From: UBA7672 sp040398425
GTDB lineage: Bacteria; Pseudomonadota; Alphaproteobacteria; Caulobacterales; Hyphomonadaceae
Direction: 5' to 3'
Assembly: GCA_040398425.1 (NCBI GenBank)
Contig: JBBATZ010000008.1
Coordinates: forward strand, 25,801 to 89,800
DNA: 64,000 bases
Within the stretch, counting starts at the first letter, position 1. Each line of letters opens with the position of its first letter. The position numbers and the translations under genes are program-made. Positions 44,820-51,805 of the stretch are shown piece after piece. The notes under the pieces were generated by a model that searched no databases, was not told the origin of the DNA, and saw only the letters and a list, made by a program, of their open reading frames with translations.

Positions 44820-45299
44820 CAGAGAATAGGTGACCGGGTTGAACGCCCGCCTTCACGCCCCTCAGCCCTGAGCGGAGAAGTAACCGGCGCCAGCTGCTTT
44901 CGCCGGAAGACGATGGCGCAAGGCCTGCCCTGTCGGTCGGTGCGCTGCCAGCGCCGGAGTTCAAACGAACGTGGGCGTGCATAGGCGGCGCGCTGCCTCG
45001 AAGCAATAAGTAGTTGCGACTTATATTCATTACAAGACGGTGCCTGGATTCTCGATTTTATGAGTGAAATCAGAGCGATTGGGTTCCTCGGCAGACCCCA
45101 TTAAGATCTCTGACGCCGAATTCACCCGACTTGCGAAGCCGGCTCAGCGAACCGCGAGCCACACCCCGTTTTGCTGGAAGCCGGTGTGCAGGCTCGGCGG
45201 ACGCAGGGAAATCTTCTCCAAAACGCCCTACGACTTGCCCCAAGAAGTATGCGGGAAACCACGCTGCAAACCGGCCGGGCTCGCGGCGGGTTTAAACTC
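44820..45299. other. Gene-free region of 480 bases with an AT-rich island
   Basis: No convincing gene. An AT-rich block at about 44998-45062 stands out in GC-rich surroundings. It contains the inverted repeat ATAAGT-N8-ACTTAT and TATATTCATTACAAG. An ATG at 45060 opens only 14 codons. The block could be a promoter or operator for either neighbour. The rest looks like decayed or structural spacer. Confidence 0.5.
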
Positions 45300-45762
45300 A
45301 TGCCCGTGAAACGTCGGAGCCTGCCCATCGGGCTGCTGCGTGATGTCCCCGCCTTTCTGGGCGTCATGATCAGCTTCTGGCCGTTGATGACCCTCGTGAT
45401 CACCAACGGCTTCGCAGCCATGCGCGGCAAGAAGATCAGCAGACGCGTCTTCGACCAGCTCCCGATCGTCCTCGCCAACGCCAAATCCCGGCTCGACTTC
45501 GCCCTCTGGCGCGAAGCCTGTCCCCGCCTCGGCTGCACGCCGCGCAGGTGAACAGGGCACGACGCACCTCAAGGTCTGCGTCAACGCGGGCGGCCGTGTG
45601 ACGTCTGTCCCGGTCGCCGGCTCCAGTGGTTCGCCGCGCCTCGACGATGCGGCGGCCAAATGGCTGCGCGGCGAGCGCTTCACACCGGCCAAGACGAATG
45701 GCCAGGCGCAGGATGTGTGCGGCTATGACGTGTTCTACGCGTGGACGCTGCGCGACGCGTGA
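45300..45762 (+). pseudogene. TonB C-terminal-domain protein split by a frameshift
   Basis: From ATG 45300 one frame encodes a basic N-terminus, a hydrophobic segment (LRDVPAFLGVMISFWPLMTL) and RRVFDQLPIVLANAKSRLDF, ending in WREACPRLGCTPRR at a TGA (45549-45551). The next frame continues without a start codon as EQGTTHLKVCVNAGGRVTSV, SSGSPRLDDAAAKWLRGERF and VCGYDVFYAWTLRDA, stopping at 45760-45762. This second part matches the TonB_C fold (basic, SSG.P.LD.AA pattern). One extra base near 45549, or an equivalent change, would rejoin them. It may also be a base-call error. A role in outer-membrane energy coupling is inference. Confidence 0.6.
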
Positions 45763-45787
45763 CGATCAGCGCGCCGCCAAAAGCAAA

Positions 45788-45813
45788 AACCGCCGCCCTT
45801 TGCGGGGCGGCGG
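45788..45813 (-). terminator. Intrinsic terminator after rplS
   Basis: A 10-bp stem, ACCGCCGCCC / GGGCGGCGGT, with a 6-base loop. On the leftward strand it runs into five T (complement of AAAAA at 45784-45788). It lies 26 bases after the rplS stop. Confidence 0.85.
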
Positions 45814-45839
45814 TGATGCATCCAGCGTTGGCTGAAGAA

Positions 45840-46232
45840 TTATTCTGCCGCGTCGCCGGTCGGACGCGCGCGGGTCTTCTCGGCGATCCGGGCGCGTTTG
45901 CCAGTGAGGCCGCGCAGGTAGTAGAGCTTGGCGCGGCGAACCTTGCCCTGGCGGCGGACTTCGATCGAATCCAGCGACGGCGAGTTCAGCGGGAACACGC
46001 GTTCGACGCCTTCACCGAAGGAGAGTTTGCGGACCGTGAAGTTCTCGTTCACGCCGGTGCCCGAGCGAGCGATGCAAAGCCCTTCAAAGGCCTGGACGCG
46101 CTCGCGGTCGCCTTCCTTGATCTTCACGTTGACGCGCAGCGTGTCGCCCGGCTGGAAATCAGGGATTTTCTTGCCTTCGGTGACGCGAGCGATTTCCTCG
46201 GCTTCGAGGGTCTGGATGAGATGAGCGGCCAT
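45840..46232 (-). CDS. rplS: 50S ribosomal protein L19
   Basis: 130 residues. The L19 core is FQPGDTLRVNVKIKEGDRER then VQAFEGLCIARSGTGVNENF and VERVFPLNSPSLDSIEVRRQ, with KVRRAKLYYLRGLTGKRARI near the end. It lies at the 30S-50S interface. It starts 13 bases after trmD, the usual order. An acidic/Ala C-tail is normal in alphaproteobacteria. Confidence 0.97.
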   Translation of the reverse strand: MAAHLIQTLEAEEIARVTEGKKIPDFQPGDTLRVNVKIKEGDRERVQAFEGLCIARSGTGVNENFTVRKLSFGEGVERVFPLNSPSLDSIEVRRQGKVRRAKLYYLRGLTGKRARIAEKTRARPTGDAAE

Positions 46233-46245
46233 GGATAAATGTCTT

Positions 46246-46971
46246 TCAGTCGCGCGGTTTTGCCCGCGTACCCTGCTCTGGAGGGGCTTTCCGGGAAGCG
46301 GCGTATAAATCGGGTCTTCTGGCTTTAGTCAACTCCTCGGCCTGATTTCTCCGCCAGGTTGCGACCTTTGCGTGATCACCAGACGTTAACACCGTCGGAA
46401 TCTCCCGCCCCTCCCAGACTTGTGGTCTTGTATAGTGGGGATGCTCCAGGAGCCCGGTCTCGAAGCTTTCCTGCTTAAGGCTCTCGGCATTTCCTGCAAC
46501 CCCGGGCAGCAGGCGGACGCACGCCTCCAGCAGCACCTGGGCAGCGACCTCGCCCCCCGCCAGCACATAATCTCCGATCGAAATTTCCTCGAGTCCCCGG
46601 GATTCAATGACCCGTTCGTCCAGCCCCTCGAACCGGCCACACAGCAGAATGACCCCGGGTCCAGCCGCGAGCTCACGCACTTTCTCCTGACTGAGCGGCT
46701 TCCCGCGCGGGGAGAGGTAAATCCGGGGGCGCCCCCCCTGCTCGACACTGTCGATCGCAGCCGCCGCCACATCCGCCCGCATCACCATTCCCGCTCCGCC
46801 ACCCGACGGGGTGTCATCAACTGTGCGGTGCTTGCCCAGACCGAATGTCCGGATATCGACTGCCTCCAGTTCCCAAAGTCCCTGGCGCAGGGCTTTGCCG
46901 ACGATCGACACGCCCAGAATGCCGGGGAAGGCTTCGGGAAACAGGGTCAGGCAGGACGCGCGAAAACTCAT
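46246..46971 (-). CDS. trmD: tRNA (guanine(37)-N1)-methyltransferase TrmD
   Basis: A 241-residue SPOUT enzyme. The N-terminus is ASCLTLFPEAFPGILGVSIV. DTPSGGGAGMVMRADV, LLCGRFEGLDERVIESRGLE and the knot segment SIGDYVLAGGEVAAQVLLEA are all intact. It methylates G37 to prevent frameshifting. It begins about 130 bases from a divergent secreted-protein gene, so the rpsP and rimM genes that often precede it are elsewhere. Confidence 0.96.
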   Translation of the reverse strand: MSFRASCLTLFPEAFPGILGVSIVGKALRQGLWELEAVDIRTFGLGKHRTVDDTPSGGGAGMVMRADVAAAAIDSVEQGGRPRIYLSPRGKPLSQEKVRELAAGPGVILLCGRFEGLDERVIESRGLEEISIGDYVLAGGEVAAQVLLEACVRLLPGVAGNAESLKQESFETGLLEHPHYTRPQVWEGREIPTVLTSGDHAKVATWRRNQAEELTKARRPDLYAASRKAPPEQGTRAKPRD

Positions 46972-47098
46972 CCACGTCCGTTACCCCGCTGACCGAGCAA
47001 ATGCATCAGCATGTGTTGCAGCCACTTGTGAGACCCCGGCCGCCAGTGCTATCGGAAACTCATAGGTTTCCATTTGGGATAATCTGGGAGGTGTCGCC

Positions 47099-47440
47099 TT
47101 GAAACTGCAATTTGCCCTGCTCTCTGCCGTCCTCTTCGCCGCCCCGGCCCTCGCCCAGGGCGCGCCGCCGTCGGACACTGTGAAGGCCGTCGTCGAAAAG
47201 GGCGTCAGCATGGATGTCCAGGGCAATGTCGGCGACATCGAGTACAAGCCCGACGGTACATTCTCCGGTTTCGACGGCATGTTCTCCGGCACCTACAAAA
47301 CCGACGGCAACAGGCTCTGCATCACAGTCGAAGCGTTTGGCCTCGTCGATTCCTGCCAGGAATATCCTGACGGCAAGAAGTCTGGCGACAGCTTCTCGAT
47401 GGAATCGCCGCAGGGCGCGATGCAGGTGACAATTCGCTAA
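47099..47440 (+). CDS. Small secreted protein, tandem paralogue 1
   Basis: 113 residues starting at TTG 47099, with GGGAGG 7 bases upstream. Signal peptide cut near ALAQ (residue 20). The mature domain reads DIEYKPDGTFSGFDGMFSGT then YKTDGNRLCITVE, with a second Cys in SCQEYPDGKKSGDSF. It shares the YKPDGTFSGFDG...GTYK.DGN.LC layout with the next gene. Two cysteines could form a disulfide. Function unknown. Confidence 0.78.
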   Translation: MKLQFALLSAVLFAAPALAQGAPPSDTVKAVVEKGVSMDVQGNVGDIEYKPDGTFSGFDGMFSGTYKTDGNRLCITVEAFGLVDSCQEYPDGKKSGDSFSMESPQGAMQVTIR

Positions 47441-47538
47441 TCAGCGCCCGCTGCAGCAGGCCCTTGCCTGCGACCGCGTGTCCATGTTCTTTGCCGACCT
47501 GACACCATCAAGTAAGATCGGGTCTGGGAGAAACACAC

Positions 47539-47895
47539 ATGAAACTGGTCAAATACACGCTTGCTGCAGCGGCCGCCCTGGTTGTTGTCGCTCCGGCTTT
47601 CGCTCAAGCCGCACCGAACGACACGCTCACCCTCGTTCTCGCCAAGGGCGCGACGCTCAACGTGATCGGCATGGGTGCCACGGGCGACGTCGCCTACAAG
47701 GCCGACGGCACCTTCTCTGGCTTCGACGGCCAGTACGAAGGCACCTACAAGATCGACGGCAACAAGCTCTGCGCCACGTCCGCCGCCGTTGGCGAGGACA
47801 ATGCCTGCGTTGAATATCCGGCCGGCAAGGTCTCGGGCGACAAGTTCACGCTCAAGCACCCGACGATCGGCGACATCGAAGTGACGCTGAAATAA
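47539..47895 (+). CDS. Small secreted protein, tandem paralogue 2
   Basis: 118 residues. Signal peptide cut near AFAQ (residue 23). The core DVAYKADGTFSGFDGQYEGT then YKIDGNKLCATSA, ACVEYPAGKVSGDKF and a final GDIEVTLK parallels the preceding gene closely. The two Cys are conserved. A strong terminator follows. The family is not recognised; the short beta-rich repeat suggests a small lipocalin-like or META-like fold, which is speculative. Confidence 0.8.
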   Translation: MKLVKYTLAAAAALVVVAPAFAQAAPNDTLTLVLAKGATLNVIGMGATGDVAYKADGTFSGFDGQYEGTYKIDGNKLCATSAAVGEDNACVEYPAGKVSGDKFTLKHPTIGDIEVTLK

Positions 47896-47920
47896 TCCAG
47901 CCATCAGGCTGATGATGCGA

Positions 47921-47949
47921 ACGGGCGCCCCGCAACGGGCGCCCGTTTT
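47921..47949 (+). terminator. Intrinsic terminator after the secreted paralogues
   Basis: A 10-bp stem, ACGGGCGCCC / GGGCGCCCGT, with a 6-base loop, followed by TTTT and a further T-rich stretch (GCTTTTGG). It closes the two-gene unit. Confidence 0.85.
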
Positions 47950-48024
47950 GCTTTTGGGCCAAGCGTTTGAACTTGAGCGATTGTGATGTGGCGCAGCGCC
48001 GTGCGGCGCCTAAGATCACCGTCA

Positions 48025-49083
48025 ATGCAGAAGCGGCAACCAAAGCGCGGACGGAAAATGGCGACGGCGTTTCTTGCCGTCAGCATCTGCACGCCTGCCC
48101 TCTCAGCCTGCGAGACGATATTCGAAACGCAGGCCATGCGCGAACATCCGGCGCCCGGCAAGCTGGTCGATGTCGGCGGCGGGCGGCACATCCAGATCGA
48201 CTGCCGGGGAGATGGTTCCCCTACTGTCCTGTTCCAGTCCGGCGGCGACCTGCTCGGTTCGCTGGCATGGCAGCCGGTGATGGCCAAGGTCGCCGCAAAG
48301 TCCCGCGCCTGCGCCTACAGTCGCGCCGGGATGTTGTGGAGCGACCCGGCAAGCGGCGCATTCGAACCGCAGGAAGTCGCGCGCGACCTGCATGCGGCGC
48401 TGAAGGCCGCAGGCGAGACGGGACCCTACTTGCTGGTGTCGCATTCGCGCGGCGGACTCCACAGCATGCTCTTCGCGGGACTCTACAAGCAGGAGATCGC
48501 CGGGCTGGTGATGTCGGACTCGTCGCATCCGGACCAGGAGAAGCGCTTCCGAGAGGCCGGCGTTGCAGTCGGCGACTATATGACGCCGGCGCAGGAGCTG
48601 GCGCTGGCCTTCCGCTGGACCGGACTGATGCGGCTATCGCCCTACCCCGCCGACCCGTCGATCGCTTCGGAGGTGGACGCCTTCTATCCGAAGTCGGCCG
48701 AGGCCAACGCCCGCGAGGCGCGATCGCGTTCTGCCACGATGGCAGACGCGGGGAAGTACCGCGATTGGCAGAACTGGCCCGTCGTCGTGCTGGCGCGCGA
48801 GCTGCCGGAACAGACGCAGGCGCGCAAACGGGCGGATGCACATGATGAGTATCTTCTGTCGGCCGATGGCCTCGTCGCGGGATCCGACACGCAGATGAGT
48901 GAAGTGGTGTGGCGCAGGCTGCAGGCGGACATGGCGACATGGTCGAGCAGGGCGCGGCTGGAGATCGTGCCGGAATCCAATCACGGGTTTTTCTTCTATC
49001 GTCCCGAAGCGGTCATTGCCGCGATCGACGAAGTGCTGGCCGCTAGCCGGGTTGTGCGGCGGGCGCCGCCACCTCCGGGCTAG
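48025..49083 (+). CDS. Alpha/beta hydrolase, probable lipoprotein
   Basis: 352 residues from ATG 48025 (or 341 from ATG 48058). Signal with lipobox-like LSAC. The hydrolase fold has an oxyanion region TVLFQSGGDLLGSLAWQPV, a nucleophile elbow VSHSRGGLHS near residue 145 and a late His in PESNHGFFFY. The substrate is unknown. The 3' end overlaps the convergent symporter gene by 41 bases. Confidence 0.85.
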   Translation: MQKRQPKRGRKMATAFLAVSICTPALSACETIFETQAMREHPAPGKLVDVGGGRHIQIDCRGDGSPTVLFQSGGDLLGSLAWQPVMAKVAAKSRACAYSRAGMLWSDPASGAFEPQEVARDLHAALKAAGETGPYLLVSHSRGGLHSMLFAGLYKQEIAGLVMSDSSHPDQEKRFREAGVAVGDYMTPAQELALAFRWTGLMRLSPYPADPSIASEVDAFYPKSAEANAREARSRSATMADAGKYRDWQNWPVVVLARELPEQTQARKRADAHDEYLLSADGLVAGSDTQMSEVVWRRLQADMATWSSRARLEIVPESNHGFFFYRPEAVIAAIDEVLAASRVVRRAPPPPG

Positions 49084-50332
49084 AGGTTTGGGGGGTAGAG
49101 ACTTGCCCTTTTCCGACGATCACGGTCGCAGCCATGTCGCCCGAGACATTGCCCACCGTCCGGAAGATGTCGGGCACGGCTTCGACCGCAACCAGAATTC
49201 CCAACAACTCGATCGGCACGCCCATCGCCATCGAGATCGGCGCGACAGACGCGATAAAGGAAATCTCGCCCGGTAGTCCGACCGAGCCGATGCTGATCGC
49301 AATCGACACGAGACCGCCCACCACGATGGTGCCAGGCGACAGGTCGTGTCCGTAGACGGCGGCACAGAAGAACACGACGCCGAGATTGGCGACCGGGCTG
49401 GTCATGCGGAAGACGGCGACCGCCATCGGCAGGACAAGGTTCACGACCCGATCCGGCACGCCCATCGCGTCGATCGAACGCTCCACCATGAGCGGCAGCG
49501 AGGCCAGCGACGACCGGCTTGAGGTCGCCACCGCCAGCACGGGCGCGATGGCATTCGTGAAGCGGCCGACAGGCGCGCGGCCCCAGATGAAGGCAAAAAG
49601 AAGAGCCATCGGGACGATGGCGGCCGTCACCGCCGAGACGATAACGATGTACTGCGCGATCAACCCCACAATGCCGACGCCTGCGGTAAGCCCCACGCCC
49701 AGCGCCAGCGCGAACACGCCGATCGGAGCCGCATAAAGCACCCAGCGAACGATGATGATCATCGTATCCGCTATGGCGCGGAAGAAGGCGACCATCGGCT
49801 GGCGCTGCGCTGCGGGGAGATGGGTTGCGGCAAAGCCAAAGAACAGCGCGAACACCACCAATGGCAGAATCGCGCCCTCGGCAGCGGCCGCGACGACGTT
49901 GCCCGGCGCGAGACCGGCCAGCCACTGGCCGATTGTTGGCGGGGATGCGGGCTGGACGGGTTGCCCGCCGGCGCCTGTGATCAAGTTGGCGGCGGCTTGC
50001 TGATCGACTGGCCAGAAGGACAGGACGAGCGGGAAGGCGAGGCAGGCGAAAGTCGTTGCGGCAGCCAGCAAGACGGCGAACACCCAGATCGAGCGCGCGG
50101 CCAGCCTGCCGGTCGAGGCAGCGTCCGCAACGGAGGCCACCCCAGTCACCAGCAGCGAGAAGACCAGCGGGATCACGGTCATACGCAGAAGGTTCAGCCA
50201 GAGAGCGCCGATGTATTCGACTTCGGTGGCCAGTCCGATCAGGCCCTGATCGCCGGTTCCGGCGGCGACGGCGCCAACCATGACGCCAGCCGACAGCGCG
50301 AGCAGCGTGATGATGCTCAGCCATTTCAGCAT
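49043..50332 (-). CDS. Dicarboxylate/amino acid:cation symporter (DAACS family)
   Basis: 429 residues with about eight helices and two re-entrant loops. VEYIGALWLNLLRMTVIPLVFS is the helix 2-3 region. ATSSRSSLASLPLMVE is the serine-rich hairpin 1, and PVANLGVVFFCAAVYG replaces the usual NMDGTA-type binding motif of glutamate transporters. It takes up dicarboxylates or acidic amino acids with Na+ or H+; the changed motif makes the substrate uncertain. ATG 50332 opens directly at the first helix. Confidence 0.88.
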   Translation of the reverse strand: MLKWLSIITLLALSAGVMVGAVAAGTGDQGLIGLATEVEYIGALWLNLLRMTVIPLVFSLLVTGVASVADAASTGRLAARSIWVFAVLLAAATTFACLAFPLVLSFWPVDQQAAANLITGAGGQPVQPASPPTIGQWLAGLAPGNVVAAAAEGAILPLVVFALFFGFAATHLPAAQRQPMVAFFRAIADTMIIIVRWVLYAAPIGVFALALGVGLTAGVGIVGLIAQYIVIVSAVTAAIVPMALLFAFIWGRAPVGRFTNAIAPVLAVATSSRSSLASLPLMVERSIDAMGVPDRVVNLVLPMAVAVFRMTSPVANLGVVFFCAAVYGHDLSPGTIVVGGLVSIAISIGSVGLPGEISFIASVAPISMAMGVPIELLGILVAVEAVPDIFRTVGNVSGDMAATVIVGKGQVSTPQTSSPEVAAPAAQPG

Positions 50333-50390
50333 GTGGTCAGCCCCTGAGAGTTGGTCTGAGAAAGCCAGCACAAGCGCGCGCTGGCAAGCC

Positions 50391-50693
50391 TTAGCCTCGC
50401 CACGGCATGAGGGCGCGATAGACGGCGGTTTCAGTGGGACCGTCACGACGGATTTCGACCAGCTTGCGGCGTGCGAGATGCGCGGCAGCCTCCTGGACCG
50501 AGCGTTTGGAAAGGCCTGTCATCTCGGCGAGACCACCATAAGACAGCCTGCGTGCGCCCGCGGCGCCTGCGCTGGCGATTGCGAGATAGACCAGAAACGC
50601 GGAGGGCCGAAGGTCATGGCCGACGAGATCGCGCATCCGCGTCTCGACGACATAGGTGTCCAGCTCGAGGGTCGACTTGGCAGTCATTGCCAT
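50391..50693 (-). CDS. Small winged-helix DNA-binding protein
   Basis: 100 residues. The helix-turn-helix RLSYGGLAEMTGLSKRSVQE followed by AAAHLARRKLVEIRRDGPTE is a GntR/replication-initiator-like wing. ATG 50693 (or 50687) directly precedes the conserved part. It is divergent from a VOC-family protein with 67 bases between the starts, so it may regulate that gene; the target is inferred. Confidence 0.75.
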   Translation of the reverse strand: MAMTAKSTLELDTYVVETRMRDLVGHDLRPSAFLVYLAIASAGAAGARRLSYGGLAEMTGLSKRSVQEAAAHLARRKLVEIRRDGPTETAVYRALMPWRG

Positions 50694-50760
50694 AGCAATA
50701 GTTGCCCTACTTCCATACGGCAATCGCTCGGTTTTCAATCGCAGACAGGCGGAGGCAGGC

Positions 50761-51123
50761 ATGATCAGGCAAGTGAAATTCGTCGGCATACCGACGCGAG
50801 ACCAGGAACGCGCGCTGAAATTCTGGACCGAGCAGATCGGCTTCAAGGTGCAGACTGATCAGCCGATGGGCCCCCAGCGCTGGATCGAACTGCAGGTTCC
50901 CGGCGCGCAGACCCGCGTCGTACTCTTCACGCCGGAGGGACATGAGGACCGCGTCGGGACCTTCTTCAACGGAGCGTTCGGGTACGACGACGTCGACGAC
51001 ATCTACTCGAAACTGCTGGAGAAAGGCGTCGAGTTCGAGGGGCCTCCAGCGAAGCAGCCATGGGGAACCTTCGCCAAATTCCGGGACCCCGATGGCAACA
51101 CCTTCGTTCTGAGCAGCCAGTAG
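50761..51123 (+). CDS. VOC family protein (glyoxalase/dioxygenase fold)
   Basis: 120 residues forming one vicinal-oxygen-chelate module: VKFVGIPTRDQERALKFWTE, then QRWIELQVPGAQTRVVLF and the late KFRDPDGNTFVLS. Candidate metal ligands include the Glu of WIELQV, but the first-strand His is replaced (VKFVG), so metal binding is doubtful. Similar proteins bind or modify small electrophiles. The ATG at 50761 follows the divergent winged-helix gene. Confidence 0.88.
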   Translation: MIRQVKFVGIPTRDQERALKFWTEQIGFKVQTDQPMGPQRWIELQVPGAQTRVVLFTPEGHEDRVGTFFNGAFGYDDVDDIYSKLLEKGVEFEGPPAKQPWGTFAKFRDPDGNTFVLSSQ

Positions 51124-51171
51124 CGTCAGTTGCGGGTTGCGGCCCTGCACGAGGCCCTGCAGAAGGGTCGC

Positions 51172-51804
51172 ATGAACATACGCGCCCTGCTCTTCTGTGG
51201 ACTTCTCGCCGGCTGTTCCAGCCTGTCGCCAGTAGTCGGCGCGCAAGAAGTTGATCGGGACAGCTATGCCGCCGCCGATATCGCCACGATCCAGAAGGAG
51301 GCGGACGATCTCGACATCGACCAGCTGGCCGAGCGCATCGACGCGATGCGCGATGGCGTCTGGAAAGGCGCGGCGCCCAAGGCGCCTGCGGATGCGACAG
51401 TTTCAATCACACTTATCGTCTCCAGCAGCTTCGCCCGCTATGAGAGCACCACAGTGCTTTGGCGCGAGGCTGCGGGCCAGTGGCAATGGCATCGCGCGGT
51501 TCAGGACGGCAAGGTCCCGGAAGCCGACGCGCCCGCGCCGAAGCATGGAGCGGTGACCGCGGCTCAAGCCGGCGAACTGGACCGCATGCTGGACAGTCCA
51601 GAGCGGCGCGCCGAGATCTGGTATTCACCGGCCGCCACGCCGCTCAAAGGTACGAACGACGTCAACAGCTGTTTTGACGGCGCATCGTCACTGATGTTGA
51701 TCCGCCAGGCAGGTAAGCCGGACGCTTTCATCGTCCAGAGCTGTCGCGCGCGCTGGCTCAATGGCGACCTGATCAACCTGATCGGCGGCATCGGCCGCGG
51801 TTAG
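51172..51804 (+). CDS. Lipoprotein of unknown function
   Basis: 210 residues. Signal with lipobox LLAGC near residue 14. The mature part has a helical stretch (DIATIQKEADDLDIDQLAER) and a beta-rich half containing FARYESTTVLWREAAGQWQW and two Cys (NSCFDGASS, VQSCRARW) that could pair. The family is not recognised. It starts 48 bases after the VOC gene. It converges on the CocE-type gene with one base between stop codons. Confidence 0.75.
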   Translation: MNIRALLFCGLLAGCSSLSPVVGAQEVDRDSYAAADIATIQKEADDLDIDQLAERIDAMRDGVWKGAAPKAPADATVSITLIVSSSFARYESTTVLWREAAGQWQWHRAVQDGKVPEADAPAPKHGAVTAAQAGELDRMLDSPERRAEIWYSPAATPLKGTNDVNSCFDGASSLMLIRQAGKPDAFIVQSCRARWLNGDLINLIGGIGRG

Positions 51805-51805
51805 G

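Noticed and set aside
45004..45030. AT-rich block as a Fur or Irr iron box
   Set aside because: Only the outer bases and general composition agree; no iron-uptake gene is clearly downstream.
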